From Prostheceraeus crozeri (Eukaryota > Platyhelminthes > Polycladida > Euryleptidae), in the NCBI GenBank assembly GCA_907163375.1, contig CAJQUW010007510.1:186001-250000 (forward strand): a stretch of DNA of 64,000 bases, given 5' to 3'. Each line of letters opens with the position of its first letter. The first letter of the stretch is position 1. The notes under the pieces are model-generated. The model worked only from the letters and a program-made list of their open reading frames with translations. It was not told the origin of the DNA and did not search any database. Made by a program: the position numbers and the translations under genes. Positions 1 to 10,052 of the stretch are shown here, piece after piece.

Positions 1-187
1 GATGTAATCTGTTCCCCCCTCCTCTCGGTTTCTTCTCTGTCTCCGTGTCTGTTCTTGCGAAATTTGTGTATCATGTAATCCCCTCTTCTGATCTATTTTC
101 ATTCCCATGAATATGTTGGCCGTATTCTGACGAAAGCTCGGGAGAATATATTTTAACTTCAAACTTTTGTGGCTGTTTTTTTTACTA
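1..187 (+). mobile_element. Penelope-like element, 3' UTR only (arm 1)
   Basis: This stretch is the reverse complement of about 51,540-51,728, which lies directly downstream of the Penelope-like reverse transcriptase ORF in arm 2. The element body is therefore expected just left of the window. The sequence ends in a T-rich run near 178-187. A short complementary pair (TATTCT near 130, AGAATA near 149) encloses the motif GACGAAAGCTC. The two arms are almost identical here, so the insertion predates the inverted duplication. Confidence 0.7.
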
Positions 188-779
188 GACTTAGAAAATT
201 TCATTGCTGATATCAGCTAAGCCGTCAGACTTAGAGGTTAGCCAGGAGATGGCCTTCGTCTCCAGGCCATAAAAGACTCCAAAACTTTAAAGGCTTGTAA
301 CTTTGCTTCTACAAGTCCGTTTGACTTGATTCAAAAAGGTTCGGTCGCTATTGACTTGTCCTAAGTGATAAACTACTTATAAAATTTCATAAGTAGTGCT
401 AAAAAGTTGAAAAATTTAAATTCACTAGTTTTGGAGGTTTTCTGGGGTTTTCGACCCTGCTGAATTCAACTAAGACATTTATAAAGTTGTGGGAGGCGAG
501 CTTCGGCTTGGAATTTGCAACCTTTGTAAACAATCCACTGGTTTTCATGTCAAAATCAGGGTCCGGATACCAACACAGTGATATGACGCACGCTCTGTCC
601 GCGGGAGGTTGGATTTGTGGGCCGAGGCCTTGGAGTTGGGATAAGATCCCCTCTGAGTAATGCCTGTAACGGATTCAAAGTTTCGACACTTTCCACCAAT
701 CTCACAATTTAGCTGTATGATTATAAAAATGACTGCCAATGTCGCTTGTCAGTAATTCTATTTCATCCTTCCTTTACAG
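188..779 (+). promoter_or_regulatory. 5' UTR intron of gene A, arm 1 (3' portion)
   Basis: No coding frame here is believable. The stretch ends in a pyrimidine tract plus CTTTACAG acceptor at 771-779, followed by a short leader and the gene A start at 796. In the third locus the equivalent position is a clear intron (57,593-58,122) between a TATA-driven leader exon and the same gene. A long imperfect hairpin around 240-275 (GCCAGGAGATGGCC...TCTCCAGGCC) is present in both arms. Confidence 0.55.
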
Positions 780-795
780 ATACATAAGTTACAAA

Positions 796-1325
796 ATGGG
801 AGGCAACTCAAAATTTTTATTCAAAAAGTGCTCTTGTGGAGAGATTAAGAGAGGCGGCGAATCTAAACGCCACATTAACAAATACAAAAATACTCCTCAC
901 TTTTACGAGGAAAGAGCCGTTATTTCCGGCTGCACACATTGCCTGAAATTTTTTGAAGGCGAGGACCATGAGGCATTTTACATCGCCCACGCCGAATGTC
1001 CGATCAAGAAGGCTAGTAATTATACAACATCAGACATCGGCAAATTGATCGCACCCTACTTCAACGAAGCAACAGTCGATTTAGACGCAGCACTACAAGA
1101 GGCTATTGCAACCATTTTGGAACCTGCTGCTTTGGTCACTACCTCATCGACAGCAGAAGAGAAGGGTCCACTAAGTGATTTGGACAGCTCAGATGACTCC
1201 GATTCTGAGGAGGTCGTCATCAATAAAAACGCGGAAGAGATAGGAAAACCGGCAAATCAGTCTTCCCCGATAAAGAAAGTGATCGCACCTTCCCCAGTAA
1301 AGAAGGGGATTAAGCAGCAGACGAA
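796..1325 (+). pseudogene. Gene A, arm 1, 5' part: Cys/His-coiled-coil protein, split by Polinton-1
   Basis: I do not recognise the family. The start at 796 is chosen because an upstream acceptor (779) and the paralog at 58,141 begin at the same place. Residues 12-68 hold eight spaced ligands: CxC (12, 14), His26, His35, CxxC (46, 49), His65 and Cys68. This fits a two-zinc module (CCHH plus CCHC), and the paralog keeps the same order. An acidic Ser-rich linker follows. The coding sequence is interrupted by Polinton-1 after the GACGAA target site and resumes at 19,191. Arm 2 has the uninterrupted sequence. Function unknown; nuclear or nucleic-acid binding is only a guess from the zinc motif and basic C-terminus. 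Confidence 0.65.
1320..1325. repeat. Target-site duplication GACGAA, left of Polinton-1
   Basis: GACGAA precedes the AGTAATGGGC terminus and is repeated at 19,185-19,190 after the right terminus. Arm 2 shows a single GACGAA at the equivalent place. Polinton integrases are known to make 6-bp duplications. Confidence 0.95.
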
Positions 1326-2245
1326 AGTAATGGGCAAAAGACCGTCTCCAGGACACCATAAAATTCAAAAAATAGTATCTTTAAAAACGACATAAATTCA
1401 TGAATTTAGACCCTTTTTCAGGTTATTAAGACCTAAATACATGAATTTAGTCCATTCAAAAAGTACCATTTTTTCAAAAAATGGCATTTTTAAAAACGAC
1501 ATAAATTCATGAATTTGAACCCTTTTTCAGGTTATGAAGACCTAAATTCATAAATTTGGGCGTTTTTAAAAATACCCAATTTTCAAATTTTTCAAAATCT
1601 CAAATTTGAGAATTACAATTTTCACCCCCAAAATCATGACCGTTCCAGGACACCGAAAATCATAAAAGTTGAGAATCTCAAAATTTGTGAATTACAATTT
1701 TTACCTTGTAAATCATGACCGTTCCAGGACACCGAAAATCATAAAAGTTGAGAATTTCAAATTTGTGATTATGACATTTTTCATTGCTTAAATCATGACC
1801 GTTCCAGGACACCGAAAATCATAAAAGTTGAGAATTTCAAATTCATGAATTTTATCCATCTTTTAGGTTTTTAAAATATAACATGTGACTAACAATATTT
1901 CTTTAAAAATGGAAGAAACAAAAGTGGAAGGAAATTCAGAAATGGAAGGAACCTCAAGAATATATCCTTCGTTATAATATGAACGTAGTTCTACTTTAAT
2001 GGACATTGAAAAGATTAACATTGAAAAAATGAACAAAGAAAAACACAAAGATAGAGTACGTTATATGAAAGATAAGGAATCTCAATTATTATTAAGATTA
2101 GAGCATTATAAAAAATTAAGAAAGAGATGGACTAATGTTAAGAATGTAACACAAGGAATTGGCATATTCTTAACAATAAGTTTAGGCGCTCTCACTATTG
2201 TCATTTCATCTGGCGTTCTTACAATTCCAGTAGTTGCTACAGCTT
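1326..2245. repeat. Polinton-1 left terminal inverted repeat
   Basis: Matches the reverse complement of 18,342-19,184. It contains two copies of a palindromic-looking block around ATAAATTCATGAATTT, then about three sub-repeats of about 79 bp, each with ACCGTTCCAGGACACC, the same motif found at the very tip. The inverted repeat runs into the first part of the first gene, so the right end holds a second copy of that gene's beginning. Confidence 0.85.
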
Positions 2246-2635
2246 TAACAGGTACGGGTGTTTTTGCAACTTCACTTGTTACAATGTTAGATAAATCTTT
2301 AATAACTAAGAAACGAAAATCATTAAAAACTAAGCATTTACATATTAAAGAAGTCTATGATAAACTACATTACTACTTTCAAAGAGTATGTGATGATAAT
2401 GTTATTACGTTAGATGAGATTGGAAATTTGATCAAATAGCTAATGAAGTAAATCAAATATCATTTCAATCACAGACAGAAAAAGTTGATGATAAAAATAA
2501 AAAGGATGGCAAAATTTCTAGTGATGGTAAAATTTCTAATGAAGAAAATGACAAAATTTTTTTAGAAGAGCTAAAAACTTTAAGCGAAAATTTAAGCAAA
2601 ACTTTATTAAACAAAACTTTATTAAACAAAACTTA
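1909..2635 (+). pseudogene. Polinton-1 membrane protein with coiled coil (fossil)
   Basis: Homologous to 24,556-25,284 in Polinton-2, where it is about 240 residues. The protein starts with a charged helical stretch, then a hydrophobic double segment (around GIGIFLTISLGA and IPVVATALTGTGVFA) suited to a membrane hairpin, then a basic, helical, low-complexity tail with repeated LNKT units. The family is unknown to me; a virion or membrane role is a guess. The front part lies in the terminal inverted repeat. Broken in this copy. Confidence 0.5.
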
Positions 2636-2757
2636 AAACGAGAAAACTTTAAACGAAAAGATGTCAAACAACAAAGCAATAAAAAAATAATTTGTTCAGT
2701 AAAATGTTTTTGTTGTATTCCAATGTTACCACAAAATTCAAATATTATATTTTAAAA

Positions 2758-3447
2758 ATGGATAAAATTAGAGCTGATAATTTGAAAAGAATAAAACAAT
2801 TAGAAGAGTTAATAAAACAAAGAAATATTATGAAAGAAAATCATCTTCAACATAGAATGATAAAAGCTGGTATTCAATCTGATATGTTTGAAAAAATGCA
2901 GCAAACCGAGCAAGTAAAAACTGATTTTGAAAAAACTATGAAACCGTTTAAAACTCTTGAAAAAGAAAGTACAAATAATGATAAACAAATTGATATAACA
3001 GATCCAGAGCACAAAACTATATTAGATGACTATGGATTACTAGAATCAAACATTAATAAGAAATTACCAAAATCTATGTAATTTGAACATTCTATTTCAT
3101 TTATAGATGGAAAAACAATACCTAGATTTTATCTCGGTCACAAAGAAATATTTCCACAACCTTTTCGAGGTATAATTTTTTCACCAGATAAATCTCCTTT
3201 TAATTTAGATAGAAATTTTGTTAATCTTTTAAGAGGAGCAGATTTAAATAATTATGCTGTAGAAGATCTCATAAAATATAAATCTATGTTAGACAGAGTT
3301 GGTGCAGTAAAATCTCTTAGACGTTATAAACAATTAGAAAATTTATTATCAACGGGAGTTAAAGTAGGGAAAGGTTTATCTGAAAAACAGAAAACAGAAA
3401 CAACCATATTCTTACCAGATGATCCACAAGAATTAATAATAGGTTAA
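2758..3447 (+). pseudogene. Polinton-1 unknown protein 2 (fossil)
   Basis: Counterpart of 25,406-26,095. The N-terminal third is a charged coiled coil (repeated K/E/Q with Leu/Ile spacing). The remainder has a segment with IPRFYLGQKEIFPQPFRG and a C-terminal acidic tail. I do not recognise a family. Its place just before the penton-like gene, on the same strand, suggests a structural or assembly gene. Broken in this copy. Confidence 0.5.
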
Positions 3448-3675
3448 ATATTTTAATATCTGCAATAAAAGAAGGACATAATTCTAGTTTCAATGAAATT
3501 CATGCTATATTGAAAAGACTGTTAGAAAAGAAGATTCTAAATGAAGAGGATTATAAAAGTGTAGCTGAAATATGTTGTTTCTAATTTTTATCTATGATTT
3601 TTATTCATGATTTTTATCTATGATTTTTATCTATGATTTTTATCTATAATATTTATTTAAAATGTTAACTAAAAA

Positions 3676-4470
3676 ATGTGTTCAGCAGATTTAGACAAAA
3701 TTAATAATCATTTAGAAAATTTAACAGAGATTTTGGGTTCATCAAAATTTAGTACGACGTTAAAAATTATAACAACTACTTCATCACACACTTGTAATTT
3801 AGAACCCATTCTACATTTGGAACAAAATAAAAATTATCAAATTGCATTGACTAGTTTCTCTACATTTAACACTATTCAAAACGTTATCAAAGATGTGAAT
3901 GATCAATTTAGATATTCTACTGATAAAGGCAAAACATGGAAATTACTAACTTTTCTTCCTGGTTCTTACGAAGTTGAATCAATATCAAATGAAATTGAGA
4001 GACATTTAGGTATATCATTTAAAGATAAGAAACAATTACATTTTGCAGTTGAACCGGCAGTTAATAAATTTTCTCTTACTTTAGACGAAAATCATCAAGT
4101 TGATTTTAATCATGATAGATCATTGTCAAAGCTATTAGGATTTAATAAACAAACCTATAGTCAAGGTTATCATTTAGGTGAGAAGATTCCAAAAATAACT
4201 GAAATAAATTCAATTGTTGTACATTGTGACATTATTGAAGGAGGATATACGTGTATAAATGGTAAATTATCAAATTTAATATTCAGTTTTCCAGCTTTTA
4301 CTGTACCAATTGGTTATAGATTAAATGTAATTCCACAAACATTAATATATTTTCCTATTACAAGAAAAACTATTAACAACATTGGCATTAGAATCACTGA
4401 TGAAAAAGGACAAGAAATAAATTTTGGAGGTGAAGAGATTATGATAGATCTTTTGCTTCGGGAGGTATAA
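3676..4470 (+). CDS. Polinton-1 penton-like minor capsid protein (single jelly roll)
   Basis: About 264 residues, the size expected for the Polinton minor capsid protein that forms vertex pentamers. The predicted sheet-rich pattern is consistent with a single jelly roll, and the context (between helical proteins and the packaging ATPase) is the usual one. Motifs include NYQIALTSFSTFNTI near residue 53 and LPGSYEVESISNEIERHLG near residue 100, typical of the adeno/Polinton penton family as I know it. The start ATG follows ACTAAAAA directly. The Polinton-2 copy (26,308-27,102) differs at only a few residues. Confidence 0.6.
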   Translation: MCSADLDKINNHLENLTEILGSSKFSTTLKIITTTSSHTCNLEPILHLEQNKNYQIALTSFSTFNTIQNVIKDVNDQFRYSTDKGKTWKLLTFLPGSYEVESISNEIERHLGISFKDKKQLHFAVEPAVNKFSLTLDENHQVDFNHDRSLSKLLGFNKQTYSQGYHLGEKIPKITEINSIVVHCDIIEGGYTCINGKLSNLIFSFPAFTVPIGYRLNVIPQTLIYFPITRKTINNIGIRITDEKGQEINFGGEEIMIDLLLREV

Positions 4471-4557
4471 ACTCCCACGCGAAGCTAGAGAAGTTTAATT
4501 TTCTTTTTCTTTAGAAACAAAAAATAAAAAAATAAAAATAAATTTTTTTATTAAAAA

Positions 4558-5324
4558 ATGAGTGAACTACCTCCATTAAATAAAAAAAACTTAAATTTAA
4601 TCATCATCCAAATTTATCTAATAAAGTTTTGTCAGTTATTTGTGGAAGATCAGGATGTGGAAAAACATATCTATTATTTAAAATTTTAACGACTCCAAAT
4701 TTTTTGGATTATAACAATCTTATAATTTATACAACAACGGCAGCACAACCCGTCTATCAATTTTTAAAATATGGATTTGAAAATAATCTTAAAAAAACAG
4801 CAATTGCTTCATTATTCAAAGAATATGAAAAATCTGAAGATGAAGAAGAAATAAGTTCGTGGTGTGAAGAAGCAGCAAAAAATAATCAGTTAGTAGAATC
4901 TAATAAAAATAAGCATATAAAAATACAATTAATAGATGAAAGTGGTAATATGCAAGATCCTAGTAAACTAGATAAAACAATGAAACATTGTGTAATTTTT
5001 GATGATTGTGTTAATGATAGAAATCAGTCAGTTCAGAGAAATTATTTCACAAGAGGTAGACATAATAACTGTAGTGTTTTTTATTTAACACAAAGTATGT
5101 ATTCATTAGACGGAAGTGTTATTAGAAAGAATGCAAATATATTTATACTATTTGAAATAAATACAAGAAACTTAAGTGATTTGTTAAGAGATTTACGCGT
5201 AAGAAACAAAGATGAATTTAAACAATCGTGTAGCAATCCTTGGTCAAAAGATTATGGCTTCATTACAATTAATATTGATAAAAAAATTAATGATAGAGTT
5301 ATAGAAAATATTTTCGCGGAGTGA
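4558..5324 (+). pseudogene. Polinton-1 packaging ATPase (FtsK/HerA type, fossil)
   Basis: Walker A is GRSGCGKT and Walker B is CVIFDDC, with a following LTQS sensor-like motif. This is the A32-like genome-packaging ATPase shared by Polintons, adintoviruses and other double-jelly-roll viruses; it pumps DNA into the capsid. About 250 residues is normal for the Polinton form. It follows the penton-like gene and precedes the convergent polymerase. Broken in this copy. Confidence 0.85.
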
Positions 5325-5443
5325 TAAAAATATACAAAAATAGTGTTATAATATTTTTTTATTTTATGTATATATCAAATTTGTCTATCTTAGAAATTAG
5401 AAAATTAAAAAGGTTCAGTAGTTATTCCATCAAGTAAAATTTT
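5325..5443. other. Convergent gap between ATPase and polymerase genes
   Basis: An AT-rich stretch of about 120 bp separates the 3' ends of the plus-strand ATPase gene and the minus-strand polymerase gene. No hairpin terminator or gene is visible. Confidence 0.4.
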
Positions 5444-8400
5444 TCATTTATCATCAAATGGATCTAATGCTAATTTATGTTCTTCTTTTAAATACATTTT
5501 ATGTTTTTTTGAATTAAGTCTATAATTACATGTTCTTTTTATTTCATTATTAAATAATGCATTTTTATAATCTTGAAATGTTATTTGATTAGCCACTGAT
5601 GCCTTTGAAATTCCTTTTAATGTTTTATGTGTTTTAATATTATTAGTTGTATCATAACAGTAACATTTAGATTTTAAAAATATAGCTTCTGTTATGAAAT
5701 CTTCATTTCCTTCTAATTCATCTTTTACTTTACATAAATCAGAAGGATGAATGATATCTTTTATTTTATCTATTTCTTCATCAAGTGTAGAATTATACGG
5801 TATTGTTAATTCTAAGAAAACAGAATCGGTATCTGTAAAGTGTAATTTATAGTTTTTGCCATAAGCAGGTGCTAAATAATCATATATAAATCTATACATA
5901 AATAGTTTAGCTAATTCTAATATAGTGAAACCAATGAAATTAAACTTATCATGTTTTACGCTAATTCGACGTAAATGTACAGCACATAGTTCATCACTAA
6001 ATCTAGTAGTTCTTTTATATGTAGGTTTCCTTGTTAAATTTTGAAACCTATCTTTATCATAAACTATTTCAATATTTTGTCTATTACGCACATTTTCTAA
6101 AGTCTTACCATAAAATGCATTATTCATTAATTTGAAGAACACGTTTCCAAAATCATCTTTAGTTCTTTTAGCTATTTTACGTTTTTCAATATTGAACTCT
6201 ATATAATTTTTTAACCACCTAGATTTTTGATAAAATAGTTTTCGATGTATTTTGGTGAGAATCATTCCATGATCTAAATACCAATCTAGCATTCTTCCTT
6301 CAACAACATACTTTCCTTTATTGCTTTGTGTTAACATAAGTTTTTTTGTTGGTCTGTATTTCTTAAAAATTATAGATTTTTGATAATCTGAAAAATCTTC
6401 TATATTGGGAATTTTGTTTTCGGGACAGAAAGGAAAATATTTTGTTTTATCTTTTATTTCATCCGGGTATACTAAATCAACTTCATATATATAACCATGA
6501 TTATAATTTCCATCATATGTTTTTTGATAATCTAGAATATTACACCATTCCATCTCACCTGTTGGTAATTCTTGTATCATGCAAGAAGAATATAAACTAT
6601 TAAAATCATAATATAACAAATAGTTTTCTCTCATGAATTCATCAATTGCATTTTCACGTTCTACTCCTTCTCGTTTCGTTCGAAAAATTTCTAATATTTT
6701 TTCTTTTTCTTCTGGAGATAAAGGTTTATATATTCCATAATTATCAGGATTTACTTTCTTATTATAATATTTAACATATCTATTACCTAAAACAGATGAT
6801 ACACCGCCTCTAATTCCAGATTCAAAAAATAATAATTTATCATATGTATTTTCTTTATAATGTTTAAGTTTAACACCAGTATGTTTTAATCCTGCTAGCC
6901 ATGTTAAACCTGGTGTAGAATAACAATAACATGGATCTATTCCGTAATATTCTAAACACATATCACGAAAGTTTTCGAAAAGATCAGCTAGTATTAATAC
7001 ATCTATCTGAAGATATTTCATTGTATAATCATACATTGTTTTACAATTTAACTCTCTCCAATTCTTTTCAGCTTCTGCATAGTCTTCTTCAGATAATTGG
7101 GATTGTTTTAATGTTGATTTAAATTTATTTATTGGAGGAAGTTGTTTTTCTTCCATAATTTTATTCACAGAACTAAAATCAGTCTTCGACTGTAAACCAC
7201 CGGTTTTATCTCCAGTTATATCAGTCTTCGACTGTGAGCCGCAGGCTATATACTCATACGGAAATATTCCTTTTAAAGGTTTTAAATTATATTTATTTAA
7301 TATTTTACATTGTTCAGATTTCAAAGTTTTTCCCATAACATCTAATGAATAAGGAGTAAAAAATCTAAATGCATCTAAAATTCTAATGCAACCTAATTGC
7401 ATTGAAAAATATTCTTCTTCTGTTTTACATAGTACATTTATTTGTTGTTGCTGTAATTTTTCAGATGAAAATAAATCTTTCATTACTAGATGGAAATCAT
7501 ATTTAGAACCATTATAGAAATATAGAGGAACAAAGTTATATTTAAATTTATTAGCATTAAGATTACAAGAATTATGTGCTGCACCTCTATATAATCCATT
7601 TAGATGATCATGATCTTTTACTTTATCAAGATATCTACCTCTGCCATTTTTATAATTTTTTGTAAATTCTTTTCCACAGTAATAACAATTTGTTTCATTA
7701 ATAAAATTTAATTTTTCTTTTTCTGTTAATGGCATCATCGGTATATTTGTTTCAAGCAATTGTGAAAAGCGACCTTGTAATTCTTCTACTTTCTTTGTAA
7801 ACTTTTCTGAACTATCTTCACCATAGTATTGATAATATTCTGATTTAAATAATTCAGGATAATTTGAATGAATGTACATTCCCCAACATAATGGTTTTTG
7901 TTCAAATAAATATTTTTCTTTACTTTGTTCAGCTGCACTTTGTTCAGAATTATCATTTTCAGAATCGGGCGAAGCCCTGGAAGACATCTCCGATGTCCCG
8001 TGATTTTGTGTCATATTAACATTATATGCTTCAAAATCACAATAAATAGTAAAGGGTACTTTATTTTTCAAATAATGTCTATTATATATTAAATAATCAT
8101 CTTTAGGAAAAGTATTTTCAACTGCTTCATTTTGTTGACAATTCTCCAAATGTCTATTCATTTCTTCTTTAGTTCTAAAACTTGTCATACATTGAAGACA
8201 AGGAAAATTTGTATTATCTGAAGTTTTTGTAAATATAGAAACATCTTTACACAATATAAAATGACCCTGATAATATAATATATTCGCATGTGCTGGCTGT
8301 TTTGTCTGTTCTAGTTTTTCAAATTTATCTTGATATATTTCATGTGTTTCATCAATTTCTTTTGTAAGATTAAATGTATTTCGATGAAAATTTTGATTTA

Positions 8401-9880
8401 ATATTTGTAACTGATAACTATATTCTTTATCATATTGTTCTTTATATTGTTGTAGACATTTTTTTAAAGATTCATTTATTTTTTGATTGGTTTCATTTTC
8501 TTCATTATTTAATTCTTTATTGTCTTCATTTAATTTTTGAATCGTTTCTATCCTATTTTGATATTTATGGCCATATTCTTGTACTAATATTTTCGTTTGT
8601 TGTTGATAATCTGTTTTACATTTTTGTAAAATTTCATTTAAATTTTGTAATTTTTGTTGATATTCTAAAGATAAAGATAAATAATCGGTATCATAATTAT
8701 AATTATAATTACGTCCTTTATAATTATTATGATTAATCATTATTGGTGATAGTGTTTTTATAATTTCAAATTTTTCAGTACATATTATATTTCCTTGGTA
8801 AAAAATATTATGATGCATGTAATTTCCCCTATCATTATATACTATTTCTGATTGACATAAATTTTTATTATTCAAATAAAATTTTTTTGAATCTGAGTAA
8901 AGTGGAGTAATTTTACCAATAGAAACATAATTCACATTTAATTCAAAAACATTTACTTCTATTAAATTTTTATTCTTTTTATGAAACTTTTTTAACCTAT
9001 TATAATCATATGGAAATTCATCTAAGCCATCAGAAAGATCAAATTCATTTATGTATTCTTCTTTATTATAATGACTTAGTCTTTCTTTGTGATATTTTGC
9101 AGGATGTAAATGTGCTATAATACTCCACAGAAAACAATAATCATCTTCATTTTTTATGTTGATTATTTGTGGTGAACTGAAAGGCAAAGGAACATAACTA
9201 CCACCAGTATTATTTTTATATTTATCAATTACTATTTTCTTAGATAGTATTTTAACAAATCTCCAACCAGATTCACGTAACTGGGCTTCAATTATACAAT
9301 TTTCTAATTTAAGTATCATCGATTCAAATATGGGTTGTATATCATTTACATTATGAATTTCTTGTGAATTTGTAAAATGTCCTTGTGTTATTTCTTCAGG
9401 AATTCCATCAGGTCCATTTTTTGTATAAAGTACTTCTACATTCATATAACATTTGTAAGATTTCTTAAATATTTTGAAAAAGTTTTTTAACACATTATAA
9501 CAAGTTTCATCGGTTTCATTATGTTCAACCGATTCATTAAATAAATATTTTATATCTCTTACCGCTTCATCTGTTCGTTCAGCTTCATCAAATTCATCAG
9601 TATCGCTAAATAAATATCTTCCATCTGGTAGGGTCTCATCTTCACTATTAAAAACTTTTTTATATTCCGAATGTGAATAATCATCAAACATTTTTTTAAC
9701 TTTTATATCAGTAGGCAATGTTTCTAGATAGTTTTTATAACTATTTAATTTTAATATATTTCCTTCATCAACTCGATCTACATTTTGTAAATGCAATTTA
9801 CTATTTAAATGAGATTGATAACTTCTTTTTGTTTGCAACTTTTTTTTACATAAGTTACAATAAAACTTCGTATTTTCCAT
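5444..9880 (-). CDS. Polinton-1 family B DNA polymerase (protein-primed type)
   Basis: 1,478 residues in one frame. In order: an N-terminal C2H2 finger (FYCNLCKKKLQTKRSYQSHL); a long charged coiled coil near residues 400-540; a second C2H2-like finger (CLQCMTSF...HLENCQ); exonuclease motif I CDFEAYN; a zinc/HNH-like block CYYCGKEF...DHDHLNGLYRGAAHNSC typical of Polinton polymerases; palm motif A DFNSLYSS; motif B KLMNNAFYGKT; motif C TDTDSVF. It replicates the element, presumably with a terminal protein as primer. Two in-frame groups of three-base-loop hairpins are embedded in it (7,180-7,247 and 7,967-7,997). The start is preceded by ATTAAAAAA. The frame looks open throughout. Confidence 0.95.
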   Translation of the reverse strand: MENTKFYCNLCKKKLQTKRSYQSHLNSKLHLQNVDRVDEGNILKLNSYKNYLETLPTDIKVKKMFDDYSHSEYKKVFNSEDETLPDGRYLFSDTDEFDEAERTDEAVRDIKYLFNESVEHNETDETCYNVLKNFFKIFKKSYKCYMNVEVLYTKNGPDGIPEEITQGHFTNSQEIHNVNDIQPIFESMILKLENCIIEAQLRESGWRFVKILSKKIVIDKYKNNTGGSYVPLPFSSPQIINIKNEDDYCFLWSIIAHLHPAKYHKERLSHYNKEEYINEFDLSDGLDEFPYDYNRLKKFHKKNKNLIEVNVFELNVNYVSIGKITPLYSDSKKFYLNNKNLCQSEIVYNDRGNYMHHNIFYQGNIICTEKFEIIKTLSPIMINHNNYKGRNYNYNYDTDYLSLSLEYQQKLQNLNEILQKCKTDYQQQTKILVQEYGHKYQNRIETIQKLNEDNKELNNEENETNQKINESLKKCLQQYKEQYDKEYSYQLQILNQNFHRNTFNLTKEIDETHEIYQDKFEKLEQTKQPAHANILYYQGHFILCKDVSIFTKTSDNTNFPCLQCMTSFRTKEEMNRHLENCQQNEAVENTFPKDDYLIYNRHYLKNKVPFTIYCDFEAYNVNMTQNHGTSEMSSRASPDSENDNSEQSAAEQSKEKYLFEQKPLCWGMYIHSNYPELFKSEYYQYYGEDSSEKFTKKVEELQGRFSQLLETNIPMMPLTEKEKLNFINETNCYYCGKEFTKNYKNGRGRYLDKVKDHDHLNGLYRGAAHNSCNLNANKFKYNFVPLYFYNGSKYDFHLVMKDLFSSEKLQQQQINVLCKTEEEYFSMQLGCIRILDAFRFFTPYSLDVMGKTLKSEQCKILNKYNLKPLKGIFPYEYIACGSQSKTDITGDKTGGLQSKTDFSSVNKIMEEKQLPPINKFKSTLKQSQLSEEDYAEAEKNWRELNCKTMYDYTMKYLQIDVLILADLFENFRDMCLEYYGIDPCYCYSTPGLTWLAGLKHTGVKLKHYKENTYDKLLFFESGIRGGVSSVLGNRYVKYYNKKVNPDNYGIYKPLSPEEKEKILEIFRTKREGVERENAIDEFMRENYLLYYDFNSLYSSCMIQELPTGEMEWCNILDYQKTYDGNYNHGYIYEVDLVYPDEIKDKTKYFPFCPENKIPNIEDFSDYQKSIIFKKYRPTKKLMLTQSNKGKYVVEGRMLDWYLDHGMILTKIHRKLFYQKSRWLKNYIEFNIEKRKIAKRTKDDFGNVFFKLMNNAFYGKTLENVRNRQNIEIVYDKDRFQNLTRKPTYKRTTRFSDELCAVHLRRISVKHDKFNFIGFTILELAKLFMYRFIYDYLAPAYGKNYKLHFTDTDSVFLELTIPYNSTLDEEIDKIKDIIHPSDLCKVKDELEGNEDFITEAIFLKSKCYCYDTTNNIKTHKTLKGISKASVANQITFQDYKNALFNNEIKRTCNYRLNSKKHKMYLKEEHKLALDPFDDK
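7180..7247. repeat. Quartet of three-base-loop micro-hairpins in the polymerase gene
   Basis: Four perfect short stems with 3-nt loops follow one another: CAGTC-TTC-GACTG (7,180-7,192), AAACC-ACC-GGTTT (7,194-7,206), CAGTC-TTC-GACTG (7,222-7,234) and AGCC-GCA-GGCT (7,237-7,247). They are translated in frame and are also present in Polinton-2 (about 29,834-29,900). Confidence 0.8.
7967..7997. repeat. Micro-hairpin pair in the polymerase gene
   Basis: GGGC-GAA-GCCC (7,967-7,977) is followed by GACATC-TCC-GATGTC (7,983-7,997). At the same site Polinton-2 has GGGC-GAA-GCCC followed by a different second hairpin (30,679-30,691), so the second half of the unit has been swapped between the copies. 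Confidence 0.8.
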
Positions 9881-10052
9881 TTTTTTAATTTTTTTAGAGA
9901 AAATTTAAGAAAAAATTTGTGTTTTAATTTTAGATATTAACATTCTAATACCAAGGACTTGAGAGTTATTATACATTATTATATATTTCACATTCTTAAG
10001 TTATTTTATTTTCTTTATCACATTAAGTTTTATCATATTAAGTTTTATCATA
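9881..10052. other. Intergenic AT-rich gap with short repeats
   Basis: Between the polymerase and clamp-like genes. It contains three near-copies of a 17-19 bp unit (ATCATATTAAGTTTT) around 10,017-10,070 that run into the end of the next gene. No gene is seen. The polymerase promoter should lie in this stretch on the minus strand. Confidence 0.4.

Noticed and set aside
545-739. 64-residue frame in the gene A 5' UTR intron (also 50,989-51,183)
   Set aside because: Opposite strand to the intron, no domain and no promoter; identical in both arms only because the arms are recent duplicates.
6931-7122. Plus-strand frames across the polymerase gene (also 8,374-8,736, 29,585-29,776, 31,064-31,426)
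   Set aside because: Antisense shadows of the AT-rich polymerase coding sequence.
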